In this document: positions 1 through 7,719 of the stretch, piece after piece
Layout of the letters: each line of letters starts with the position of its first letter
Position numbering within the stretch: the first letter of the stretch is position 1
Assembly: GCA_965114465.1 (NCBI GenBank)
Contig: CBCOYO010000056.1
Location: 1 to 20,025 of the forward strand
Direction of reading: 5' to 3'
Source: COE1 sp965114465
GTDB lineage: Bacteria; Bacillota; Clostridia; Lachnospirales; Lachnospiraceae
DNA: 20,025 nucleotides
Made by a program: the position numbers and the translations under genes
Notes under the pieces: generated by a model
Database searches by the model: none
The model's input: only the letters and a program-made list of their open reading frames with translations
What the model was told of the DNA's origin: nothing

Positions 1-101
1 CGTTAAGATTTTCCATTTTCTGTTCAGCTCATATTTCATAAACGTGCAATACGCGCTGTGCAGAAAGGAAAATCTAATCTATCATGCGTATAATTAAAAT
101 C
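1..101. repeat. Palindromic repeat family A, copy 1
   Basis: Positions 6-75 form a long imperfect hairpin: the left arm begins AGATTTTCC, and the right arm ends in GGAAAATCT. The arms meet around ATAAAC near 38-43. The same element recurs at 4418-4516, at roughly 85% identity over the hairpin by eye, and similarity continues about 25 nt past the stem. The two copies bracket the ABC transporter pair. There is no coding capacity and no T-tract after the stem, so this looks like a dispersed palindromic repeat rather than a terminator. The left edge may extend beyond the window. Confidence 0.7.
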
Positions 102-541
102 ATAGCTGCAAATTTATAAAATACAATACAAGTAATAGTACAAAAAATCACAGCGTGCAGACGCTGTATTTGTTGTGCAAAAAGCATTCTTCCCCACAGC
201 ATAAAATAACATTAACTGAAAAGAAATTGAAATCCGCATCATAATTCTAATGATACTTTTTATATACGAGGCACAGCTTCCAACCGCCAACAGTAACAAG
301 GATTTCTTCGTTCCAATTTTTTCAAAATAAGTATGTTTTATGATATTGCGGGGAAAGAATCCCTGTTTTTTTATGCACATGGGCACTCAAAAGAAGATTG
401 TCAGCATACCTGATGAGTGTCTGGCGCACGAGTAGTGAACTTATGTATAGTGAACCCTATTTATCGGGTTTCCTACTTGATTGCACCAACCCATGCAGAG
501 GAAAACAAGAATTTATTTTGAAAAAAGAAAGGAACTTCATT
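102..541. other. Gene-free region upstream of the ABC exporter pair
   Basis: I see no convincing gene here. A 90-codon frame on the minus strand (114-386) has no recognisable domain or ribosome binding site. Near the gene there is a direct repeat of TAGTGAAC (433-440 and 448-455, period 15), followed by a small AACCC/GGGTT stem around 454-471. These could be regulatory but match no family I can name. No consensus sigma-A promoter is evident. Confidence 0.4.
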
Positions 542-2428
542 ATGCATAAAAGTCAAAATCTTATGGCGGGATTTCGGAGTTTTCGATTCCTGCTTTATCA
601 AATATGCCAATATCGGTGGTACAGTGTATTGCTGCCGATGATTGCGTGTATTACACAAGTCTTATTATCTCTGATTCTTATAATAATGCCCAAAATTGTA
701 TTAGACGCAGTGCAAGAGAGTGTGCCAGCTGTGCTTTTAAAGAACCAGATTATTCAAATTGGCGTTGTATTAGCCGTGATTACCATTGCAAATATGGTAG
801 TACACAATGCGCTGATTGGCTGTTCGCAAGGATTCTTGTATACAACATTAACTGTGCTCTGGGAGAAAAAAGCAGTTTCTTTAGACTATGCAGTTTTTCT
901 TTCTTGCGAGGGAAAGCTTGCAATGGAAAAGGCAAGGCAGGCAGTCAGCAGTCCCAATTGGGGCGTTGTGGAATTTTTAAATAAAATAGCCGCTGTGATG
1001 GAAGCCCTTACTGGTCTTGTGATTTACTGCGCAATTGTTGGAAGACTGCATTTTTTTATGATTGCAGTTCTTGTGTTGATGTTTGGGATAGAATTGATTT
1101 GGGGAGTTTATACCGAGGGGAAAAAGCAAGCGTATAAAGATGACAGGGCAGCGGCTGACCGCAGAATCAATTATCTAGCATATCGGACAAATGGATTGGA
1201 AGAAGGGAAAGATATCCGAATTTTTTCTATAAGCAGGCTGCTTGAGCAAATCAGTCAAAAGGTGATAAACGATAAAGCTCAGATCGAAGGGAATATCCAA
1301 AAATGGACAACCTATCATTTAGCAGTAACAGCATTTTTAATTGTTATTCGAGATGGTTTGGCTTATCTGATTCTTTGCTGGCTTTTTATCCAAAATAATC
1401 TGTCAATCGGTGATTTTACGTTGTATTTCGCAGCGATTACAGGCATTGGGAATTGGCTAACGAAATTATCGGATGCGGTTGCAAGTTATGTGGAAACAAA
1501 TCATTATATTGTGGACTTTTGGAAATTTATGCAGCTTCCTGATGAGGAAACGCACAAGAAACCAATAACAATTGATAAACCAATAACATTTACCTTTCAA
1601 AATGTGTCATTTTCTTATAGAACAGAAAATATAGAAGCACAAGATTTAAAAATAAAAACTGCAGAAAGGGGGAGTTTAGAAGCAGATACACATTGTATCC
1701 ATAATCTGAATTTAGAAATGAAAGGCGGCGAAAAAATTGCCGTTGTAGGTGCAAACGGGGCTGGAAAAACGACATTTGTGAAACTGCTATGCGGAGCATT
1801 GCGTCCCAGCACAGGGAAAATTTTAGTGAACGGAATCGACAGCCAAGACTTTGCAAGGTGTGATTATTACAAGCTTTTTGCTGTGGTATTGCAGAAGGCG
1901 CAGATACTTCCGGTGAGTGTGGCAGACAATATTGCGTTTGGGTCTAAGGAAGAAGATAACAAGAAGCGGCTGCAATTATGTATAGACTTAGCTGGTCTTA
2001 GGGAAACGGTGGAGGCACTGCCTGATAAGGAACATACAATGCTTGGAAAGCGGATAGTGGATAATGCACTAGAGTTATCGGGTGGTCAGAAACAGCGGTT
2101 ATTTTTGGCAAGGGCACTGTATAAGGACGCACCTGTGCTGGTTTTAGATGAGCCGACTGCAGCGCTGGACGCAATTGCAGAACATGAAATTTACCAGAAA
2201 TACAGCCAGCTAACAGAAGGGAAAGCATCCATTTTTGTATCACATCGACTTGCTTCCACACGGTTCTGTGATAGGATTATCTTTATGGAAAACGGCACGG
2301 TTGCCGAGTGCGGGACACATGACGAATTAATGCAGTTAAATGGCAAATATGCGCAGATGTTTCGCGTGCAGAGCAAATATTATCAGCAGGAGGGAATGGA
2401 GAATGCAGAAAAATGGGAGAACACTTAG
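542..2428 (+). CDS. ABC exporter half-transporter 1 (permease fused to ATPase)
   Basis: A 628-residue protein with an N-terminal multi-pass membrane domain (about residues 20-330) and a C-terminal ATP-binding domain. All nucleotide-binding motifs are intact: Walker A GANGAGKTT (403-411), signature LSGGQ (512-516), Walker B ending LDEP with D536 and catalytic E537, and switch H568. The frame is open from 398, but ATG 542 is preferred because AAAGGA lies a few bases upstream and the family begins near this point. The 3' end overlaps the next gene by 26 nt, so the two products are probably translationally coupled and form a heterodimer in the cytoplasmic membrane. This layout suits export of a peptide, lipid or drug. 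Substrate is unknown, and no precursor peptide gene is visible nearby. Family assignment is firm; export direction is inferred from the fused domain order. Confidence 0.93.
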   Translation: MHKSQNLMAGFRSFRFLLYQICQYRWYSVLLPMIACITQVLLSLILIIMPKIVLDAVQESVPAVLLKNQIIQIGVVLAVITIANMVVHNALIGCSQGFLYTTLTVLWEKKAVSLDYAVFLSCEGKLAMEKARQAVSSPNWGVVEFLNKIAAVMEALTGLVIYCAIVGRLHFFMIAVLVLMFGIELIWGVYTEGKKQAYKDDRAAADRRINYLAYRTNGLEEGKDIRIFSISRLLEQISQKVINDKAQIEGNIQKWTTYHLAVTAFLIVIRDGLAYLILCWLFIQNNLSIGDFTLYFAAITGIGNWLTKLSDAVASYVETNHYIVDFWKFMQLPDEETHKKPITIDKPITFTFQNVSFSYRTENIEAQDLKIKTAERGSLEADTHCIHNLNLEMKGGEKIAVVGANGAGKTTFVKLLCGALRPSTGKILVNGIDSQDFARCDYYKLFAVVLQKAQILPVSVADNIAFGSKEEDNKKRLQLCIDLAGLRETVEALPDKEHTMLGKRIVDNALELSGGQKQRLFLARALYKDAPVLVLDEPTAALDAIAEHEIYQKYSQLTEGKASIFVSHRLASTRFCDRIIFMENGTVAECGTHDELMQLNGKYAQMFRVQSKYYQQEGMENAEKWENT

Positions 2429-4373
2429 AGAAGATTTGGCATTGATAAGGCGTGGTTTAAAGGAATTTGAAGCAATGCTTGCTGGGCAGATGAAGCATAT
2501 ATATAGAAGGAATTTTTTGAAAATGTGTTGCTTTTATCTTCCAATATGGCTGTCAGCAGCAGTAATAGAGGAGTTGCTGGCAGGAAAAAATATAGACAAA
2601 TTGTTTGGATTGATAACAGGCACTATTTTAATTACATTTATATTAACACTTTACAAAAATGCAGAGGACGCAAAAGTCGCAGTTGGGTACAGTTATTTGT
2701 TTTGTGCGCATGAAATCCATTTAACGAACCATGCACACCAGATTCCATTTGAACTATTGGAACGAAACAGTACAAGGCGGCTACGGGATTGGGTGTCGGG
2801 GAGTATCCAAACTTTTGGCGGAGGTATGGCAAGTTTGTATTGGGATATGGATGCACTTTCTGAAAATATTTGTTCAGTCTTGGCGGCACTGGGATTTGGT
2901 ATTTATTCGGTATGGAGTACCGTTTTGCAGTGCAGTCGTACAGGTATAGATTGCGGCGTTTTTATCAAAGATAGTGCAGGATTGTTTGTGCTGGTGGGTG
3001 TGTGCGTCTGGGTGTCCTGCAAAATGGCAGGCAGGCGTTTTGACGTTAGTTTTCAGATATTTCAACAGGGTGCACAATACCAGCGTTATGGAGATTACTA
3101 TACAATACAGTATTTATCAGACGAAAATGCGGCGTTGGATGCCAGAATTTATTATCAAACAAATAAAATTATAGAGGAAAGCCAAAAGAACTGCTATCAG
3201 CCATTTTGGAAAGGGAAGCAAAGAGAGCTGTGGGCATTAAATCAATGCGATGGAATAAAGCTATTATGTTCCTGCGTCTGTGGAAGTGTGGTTTATTTAG
3301 CGGTGTCGCAGCAGGCGGCAGCAGGTGTAATAGGGGCAGGAAGTATTGTAATTTTTTACGCGGTTGTTATGCAGCTTATTGATGCTTTTAGCAATGCAGC
3401 ACAGACGGTTACAGACCTTCGCAATAACAATGAACATTTGATTCGCTATTTTGCATATATGGATTTAGCAGAAAACACAAAAGAAGAACAGCAGGAACTA
3501 GTTCAGCCGCAATACTGCAAGGAAATCACATTCTGCAATGTAGGCTTTCGCTATCCGGAAAGTGAGAAATGGGTGCTAAAAAATATTTCTTTTACAATAA
3601 AAAGAGGAGAAAAAATTACAATTGTCGGGGAAAATGGTTCTGGCAAAACAACATTAATAAAGCTGTTGTGCCGCTTGTATCAGCCGACCGAGGGAGAGAT
3701 TCTCCTAAACGGGCGCAATATTCAAACCTACTCTTATGCAGAATATATGGGATATATTTCGGCTGTTTTTCAAGATTTTGCTTTATTTGCATTTCCGCTG
3801 GCAGAAAATATTTCCGCTTCGTCTTTATACAAAGACTCATGTAGAGCAAATATGCTGCAAGAACGACGCACAGACTGCATGGTAAGTAGGGAAGATAAAT
3901 CAGATAAATCTGATAAATCTTCTCTTGATTATCAGGAAAGTCGGGTCTGGAATTGTCTGGATCAGGCTGGGATAAAGGAGAAAGTTAGTCAGTGGGAGCA
4001 AGGAATCCGTCAGCTGCTGTTTCATGATTTTGACGAAAATGGCGTGGATCTATCCGGTGGAGAAGCGCAGAAGGCAGCAATTGCAAGAGCATTGTACAAA
4101 GAATCGCAAATCATGATTTTGGATGAACCAACCGCGGCACTTGACCCTTATGCGGAGGCAGAATTATTCGAAAATTTTTATCGGATTACTTCAGATAATA
4201 CAAAGACTGTGTTATTTATTAGTCATAGAATGTCTTCTTGCCGTATGTGCGACCGAATTATTGTTTTGGACAAAGGATGCTTAATACAATGTGGTTCTCA
4301 TAAGCAGCTTTTGGAAGAGAAAGAACAGAAATATTACAAAATGTGGAATGCACAGGCACAATATTACATATAG
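2403..4373 (+). CDS. ABC exporter half-transporter 2 (permease fused to ATPase)
   Basis: A 656-residue partner of the preceding gene. Start ATG 2403 is chosen because AGGAGGG (2388-2394) sits 8 nt upstream, inside the end of the previous gene. The N-terminal membrane domain is followed by an ATPase domain with Walker A GENGSGKTT (409-417), signature LSGGE (550-554), Walker B D574/E575 and switch H608. Both subunits keep the catalytic glutamate, so neither is an obviously degenerate site. The signature varies after LSGG (EAQKAA instead of the usual QRQR type). Between the Q-loop region and the signature there is an unusual hydrophilic insertion of about 40 residues (roughly 472-512) containing DKSDKSDKS. 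A 3' stem-loop at 4523-4545 may end the transcript. Substrate unknown. Confidence 0.92.
   Translation: MQKNGRTLREDLALIRRGLKEFEAMLAGQMKHIYRRNFLKMCCFYLPIWLSAAVIEELLAGKNIDKLFGLITGTILITFILTLYKNAEDAKVAVGYSYLFCAHEIHLTNHAHQIPFELLERNSTRRLRDWVSGSIQTFGGGMASLYWDMDALSENICSVLAALGFGIYSVWSTVLQCSRTGIDCGVFIKDSAGLFVLVGVCVWVSCKMAGRRFDVSFQIFQQGAQYQRYGDYYTIQYLSDENAALDARIYYQTNKIIEESQKNCYQPFWKGKQRELWALNQCDGIKLLCSCVCGSVVYLAVSQQAAAGVIGAGSIVIFYAVVMQLIDAFSNAAQTVTDLRNNNEHLIRYFAYMDLAENTKEEQQELVQPQYCKEITFCNVGFRYPESEKWVLKNISFTIKRGEKITIVGENGSGKTTLIKLLCRLYQPTEGEILLNGRNIQTYSYAEYMGYISAVFQDFALFAFPLAENISASSLYKDSCRANMLQERRTDCMVSREDKSDKSDKSSLDYQESRVWNCLDQAGIKEKVSQWEQGIRQLLFHDFDENGVDLSGGEAQKAAIARALYKESQIMILDEPTAALDPYAEAELFENFYRITSDNTKTVLFISHRMSSCRMCDRIIVLDKGCLIQCGSHKQLLEEKEQKYYKMWNAQAQYYI
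3894..3920 (+). repeat. Three 9-bp tandem repeats inside the second ABC gene
   Basis: Three consecutive copies of GATAAATCW (3894-3902, 3903-3911, 3912-3920) encode Asp-Lys-Ser three times within the extra loop of the ATPase domain. The unit is a multiple of three, so copy-number change would keep the frame. This is typical of slippage in a surface loop. Confidence 0.85.
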
Positions 4374-4417
4374 ATTTAGTAGCTTATCCTTTCCGCAGGG
4401 GATGATATACTTATGAC

Positions 4418-4516
4418 CCTTAAGATTTTCCAATTTTTGCACAGCCATATTGCATAAACGGGCAATATGTGCTGTGCAGAAAGAAAAATCTAATCGCTCG
4501 TGAGTATAAATAAAAA
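4418..4516. repeat. Palindromic repeat family A, copy 2
   Basis: Hairpin at 4423-4491, with arms AGATTTTCC... and ...AAAAATCT meeting around ATAAACG. It aligns with copy 1 (6-75) at about 85% identity by eye, with matching flanks on both sides (TTA before the stem; a GTATAA-type sequence after it). It lies 45 nt after the second ABC gene and just before the terminator-like stem at 4523. Confidence 0.75.
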
Positions 4517-4522
4517 TGGTTT

Positions 4523-4545
4523 GGGGCTGTTATTATAACAGCCCC
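4523..4545. terminator. Perfect stem-loop between convergent genes
   Basis: A 10-bp perfect stem, GGGGCTGTTA / TAACAGCCCC, with a 3-nt loop. It sits between the plus-strand ABC pair (ends 4373) and the minus-strand lipoprotein gene (ends 4575). On the minus strand a T-rich run follows about 9 nt after the stem; on the plus strand only GTTTA follows. It is most likely a shared bidirectional terminator, better suited to the minus-strand gene. Confidence 0.6.
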
Positions 4546-4574
4546 GTTTAACACATTCTCTTATTACATTTTAA

Positions 4575-5240
4575 TTAATTTAGAAAGTCTGTATCGAAAA
4601 ATACCATCTCAAGATTCTCAACATCACTCTGATCAGGTGTGTATACATTGTCGATTAATTCAACAGTAACGGTTGCAGTATCTGCCTCTGCATACTCTAC
4701 GTTCTCAAGTGCTTTCAGCATACTGTCTTTATAAGCTACAATAAGCTGTTCCATCATTTCATCTTCAGAAAGTGATCCTTCTTCTGCTGCCATCCATTCA
4801 GTAGCTAAGTTTTCAGAAATTGTTTCAAACTCTGCCATAAACGGCTCAAAGAACTTCATCTGCTCATATGTAATCGTAACAACGTACGAACCGTCGTCCT
4901 GCTTTTCTGCACTGTCTACGGTATATTTTACCTTGCTAAGCAAATCTTTTACAATTTGACGGAACTCTGCTTTGGATTCGTCGGAAACATCAATATCAAA
5001 AGCATCAAATGTAGAAAGCAGTGCGTCTAACTCAGAATCAATACCTTCCTCATATAATGCGGAAGCTTCTTCAGCAGTACCAACCTTTGTGCTGACAAAT
5101 GCAGCCGAATCATTTTTGTAGGAAGCATCCAGTAAAGCTTTTACATAAGCCTGTGCATCAAATTTTTGACCGCAGCCAGCAAGCATACCGACCATTAATA
5201 CACCTACAAGTAACAGTGCGATTTTCTTTAACTTTTTCAT
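4575..5240 (-). CDS. Small secreted lipoprotein, function unknown
   Basis: A 221-residue protein with a classic lipoprotein signal: positively charged MKKLKK, a hydrophobic stretch, then lipobox LAGC with the lipidated Cys at residue 23. The mature part is acidic and helix-rich, with no catalytic motif I recognise. It resembles the many Clostridial lipoproteins of the DUF5105-like kind, but that similarity is impression only. GGAG about 9 nt before the ATG supports the start. It would be anchored on the outer face of the membrane. It is transcribed divergently from the DUF3737 gene, and the 340-nt space between them holds that gene's promoter. Confidence 0.85.
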   Translation of the reverse strand: MKKLKKIALLLVGVLMVGMLAGCGQKFDAQAYVKALLDASYKNDSAAFVSTKVGTAEEASALYEEGIDSELDALLSTFDAFDIDVSDESKAEFRQIVKDLLSKVKYTVDSAEKQDDGSYVVTITYEQMKFFEPFMAEFETISENLATEWMAAEEGSLSEDEMMEQLIVAYKDSMLKALENVEYAEADTATVTVELIDNVYTPDQSDVENLEMVFFDTDFLN

Positions 5241-5441
5241 TTCCTTTTCTCCCTCTTTTCATTCTTATCAATATACTTTAGAGAACGCGCCCTTAACCAA
5301 GTATCGTGTACAGTATGTCCTGTTTTGCCGCATTCTCCACGGCGTATGCAAATCCTCTGTCAGCTTGTGGAAATACCGTACTAAGTAACTACTATAACAT
5401 ATGCCTGCGTGTTCGTCAATACTGCAATGATAATCAAATGG

Positions 5442-5455
5442 TAAACATATGTTTA
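5442..5455. promoter_or_regulatory. 14-bp perfect palindrome, possible operator
   Basis: TAAACATATGTTTA reads identically on both strands. It lies about 50 nt upstream of the -35 element of the DUF3737 promoter and 200 nt from the lipoprotein start, a position suited to a dimeric regulator. No cognate regulator can be named. Confidence 0.35.
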
Positions 5456-5505
5456 TTTTTTAGTACAATTTATTTACAAAAAAACGTATAATATTAAGAT
5501 TAGGG

Positions 5506-5534
5506 ATGACAAATCACACGGAATTATGTATAAT
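5506..5534 (+). promoter_or_regulatory. Sigma-A-type promoter for the DUF3737 gene
   Basis: ATGACA (5506-5511), a 17-nt spacer, then TATAAT (5529-5534): five of six and six of six matches to consensus. The start codon at 5581 is 46 nt downstream of the -10. Confidence 0.6.
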
Positions 5535-5580
5535 CTTTCCATAAAAGATTGTGTCATTATTTTTGAAAGGGGTTAATCGT

Positions 5581-6432
5581 ATGGCGGGTACAGATAACAG
5601 GATAGTTGAAAATAGAACATTTGATATGGAGCGTGCTTTGTATGGAAGTACAGGGATTGTTGTAAGAAACTGTACTTTTGACGGGCCGGCAGACGGGGAA
5701 AGTGCTTTAAAAGAAAGTCGTGATATCGCAGTTTACAATAGTTTTTTTAATCTGCGTTATCCCTTTTGGCATGATACTGGGTTAAAAATTGTCGATTCAG
5801 AACTGACACAGTTATGCCGTGCTGCATTGTGGTATTCCTGCGGGATTGAAATTACAGATACCAAACTGCACGGAATTAAAGCATTGCGGGAATGTAGTGA
5901 TATTCAGATGCAGGGCTGTGATATTCTTTCGCCGGAGTTTGGGTGGTCTGTACATAATATAGCAATGAAAGACTGTACCGTGCAGGGAGAATATTTTATG
6001 ATGCGTTCAGACCATCTTGTATTTGACAACGTGCAACTGGAGGGGAAATATTCGTTTCAGTATATTACGGATTCTGTGTTTGAAAACTGTGAATTTCAAA
6101 CAAAAGATGCCTTTTGGCATGCAAAGAATGTAACTGTGCGCAATAGCGTGTTAAGCGGGGAGTATCTTGCATGGTACTGTGAAAATGTAACGTTTGAGAA
6201 TTGCAGGATATCGGGTACGCAGCCGCTTTGCTACTGCAAGGGATTAAAACTTATAAACTGCGAATTGCTGGAGGCAGATCTATGTTTTGAAAAGTCGGAT
6301 GTAGAAGCGGAAATTTGCTCACCAGTTGTCAGCATTAAAAATCCGCTTTCAGGACACATTAAGGTGGCTTCTGTCGGGGAACTAATACAAGATGACCCAC
6401 AGGCAAAAGGTGAGATTATTGTTTTGTCATAA
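5581..6432 (+). CDS. DUF3737 family right-handed beta-helix protein
   Basis: A 283-residue protein without signal peptide or membrane segments, so probably cytoplasmic. It is built of short repeating strands of the form 'V-x-N/D-C/S-x-F', with many aromatic residues and cysteines (NCTF, NSFF, NCEF, NCRI), typical of a right-handed parallel beta-helix. The whole-length pattern, including the repeated FWHD/FWHA and WYS/WYC turns, matches what I know of DUF3737. No biochemical role is established for that family to my knowledge. Start ATG 5581 follows AAAGGGG by about 8 nt; the frame opens earlier (5551), but that part has no ribosome binding site. It has its own promoter and stands alone. Confidence 0.85.
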   Translation: MAGTDNRIVENRTFDMERALYGSTGIVVRNCTFDGPADGESALKESRDIAVYNSFFNLRYPFWHDTGLKIVDSELTQLCRAALWYSCGIEITDTKLHGIKALRECSDIQMQGCDILSPEFGWSVHNIAMKDCTVQGEYFMMRSDHLVFDNVQLEGKYSFQYITDSVFENCEFQTKDAFWHAKNVTVRNSVLSGEYLAWYCENVTFENCRISGTQPLCYCKGLKLINCELLEADLCFEKSDVEAEICSPVVSIKNPLSGHIKVASVGELIQDDPQAKGEIIVLS

Positions 6433-6510
6433 ATAATTACAGTCAAGTTTTATAAAACGGCAGCCATAAATATACAAAATACTGAAAATATTGGAATTTC
6501 AAAAAAGGGT

Positions 6511-6539
6511 TTGCCTTTATTGTGTTTTAGGCGTATGAT
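6511..6539 (+). promoter_or_regulatory. Sigma-A-type promoter for the replication initiator gene
   Basis: TTGCCT (6511-6516), a spacer of exactly 17 nt, then TATGAT (6534-6539). The start codon is 47 nt downstream of the -10. No tandem iteron-like repeats are visible between 6433 and 6586. Confidence 0.6.
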
Positions 6540-6586
6540 AGAAATGATAGGGTGATGTGGAGTGCCTTACGAAGAGAGGTTTTTAG

Positions 6587-7675
6587 ATGAGTCGTAAGAA
6601 GAAAATGGGTGGTAAGGAAGTTGCATTTAGACCACAGACAATTATAGAGGCAAGATATGACCTAGACAGAAGACAGAATGATATCTTGGATATCTTGCTC
6701 GGTATTGTAGGCGAGGGGGATGACACAGAGGAAAATACAAGATATGAAATTAATATTAATGATGTGAAACATCTCTATAATCTGCAGGATGAGTCTAATG
6801 CATATTCCTATCTGCAAAAGGCAGTAAAGAAGTTTGAGGGACTAGGGTTTCGCTTAAAGGAAGACGAAGGAACTGATATTTATTATCCGTGGTTTAGTAA
6901 GATAAAGTATCAGAAAAAGCGCGGTGACGAGGGGCGTAGTAAGATTGTGCTGGATCTTCATCCTGAAGTAAAGGAAATGATTATGTCTGCCAAGCAGGGC
7001 GCTTACTACCGGATTGAATATCCGCTCAACCTCACAAAGAAGTATTCCAAGCGCTTATATTATTTGCTAAAAAATAAGGAAAACTTTAATGGCGGCACAT
7101 TTGTTGTCCCTTTTGACGAATTGAGAAAAATGATGAAAATACCAGAATCTTATGCCAACAGCAATGTTAAGCGTGAAATTCTTGATAAACCATATGAGGA
7201 GATTAATGGAAACACGGATATCTTATTTGAATATGAAATGATTCAAGAGCGGCTGCCCAGCGGACAAAAAGGCATCGGTGCTGTAAGGTTTAAGGTAAAA
7301 AAAGTTCCTCGCAGGCGTCCTCCCATTGTGGAGTATGAAACGATTGGACAAGACGGCGAATCTGTAATTGCAACGGCAGAGGAGCAGGAGGTAATTGACG
7401 TTTTTGAATGCAATCTCAAGGAAGCAAAAGATATTTTGCGCACAGCCAAGGCAAATGACCGCACACATGAGCAGCTTTTTGAAATCCTTACATATACAAT
7501 GAATAAGAAAGTGGATAATAAAGTCGGTTATGTGTTGACCATTTTGAAAAATGGATATTATGAACCGCTGCGGCAAGGTGGAAACCGCGGTTCAAGCTGG
7601 AATAATAAGGATTTGAATACCACATATGAACAGTTGGATATTGAGGCGTTTGAACAGCAGATTTTATCAAATTAG
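6587..7675 (+). CDS. Rep_3-type replication initiator protein (RepB-like)
   Basis: A 362-residue protein resembling the Rep_3 / Initiator RepB family, which binds iterons to start plasmid replication. The N-terminal winged helix (about 20-130) includes a DLDRRQNDILD-type helix. The second winged helix (about 140-240) carries the family pattern SKRLYYLLKNKE, then PFDELRKMMKIPESY and REILDKPYEEIN. The C-terminal extension (about 245-362) is charged, with no motif I recognise. GAGAGG precedes ATG 6587 with suitable spacing. Its own promoter lies at 6511-6539. No partition gene, iteron array or relaxase lies nearby, so it may be a chromosomal homologue, an integrated-element remnant or part of a larger replicon. 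The lone ABC ATPase gene starts 44 nt after its stop codon and may be co-transcribed. Confidence 0.85.
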   Translation: MSRKKKMGGKEVAFRPQTIIEARYDLDRRQNDILDILLGIVGEGDDTEENTRYEININDVKHLYNLQDESNAYSYLQKAVKKFEGLGFRLKEDEGTDIYYPWFSKIKYQKKRGDEGRSKIVLDLHPEVKEMIMSAKQGAYYRIEYPLNLTKKYSKRLYYLLKNKENFNGGTFVVPFDELRKMMKIPESYANSNVKREILDKPYEEINGNTDILFEYEMIQERLPSGQKGIGAVRFKVKKVPRRRPPIVEYETIGQDGESVIATAEEQEVIDVFECNLKEAKDILRTAKANDRTHEQLFEILTYTMNKKVDNKVGYVLTILKNGYYEPLRQGGNRGSSWNNKDLNTTYEQLDIEAFEQQILSN

Positions 7676-7719
7676 TGTTTGGTGTGATGTTTGATAAAGG
7701 CAGTTGCAGGGAGTGCGAA

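Larger units (their letters stand above)
5241..5580. other. Divergent intergenic region with palindrome and a possible gene remnant
   Basis: This region separates the lipoprotein gene from the DUF3737 gene. It contains a perfect 14-bp palindrome TAAACATATGTTTA (5442-5455) and a good plus-strand promoter (5506-5534). On the minus strand, 5293-5388 is a 31-codon open stretch ending in TAA whose translation contains FAYAVENAAKQDILYTILG. It reads like a genuine protein C-terminus but has no start, so it may be a decayed gene end. A 61-codon plus-strand frame at 5306-5491 lacks a ribosome binding site and is not supported. Confidence 0.4.

Noticed and set aside
114..386. 90-codon open frame on the minus strand
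   Set aside because: No ribosome binding site, biased toward hydrophobic and cysteine residues without a domain pattern; it lies in AT-rich intergenic sequence.
5306..5491. 61-codon plus-strand frame in the divergent intergenic region
   Set aside because: No ribosome binding site; it overlaps a minus-strand remnant and regulatory palindrome and shows no protein-like pattern.
6433..6586. Search for iterons of the replication initiator
   Set aside because: Only short AT-rich palindromes such as GTTTTATAAAAC are present; no tandem 17-22 bp units.
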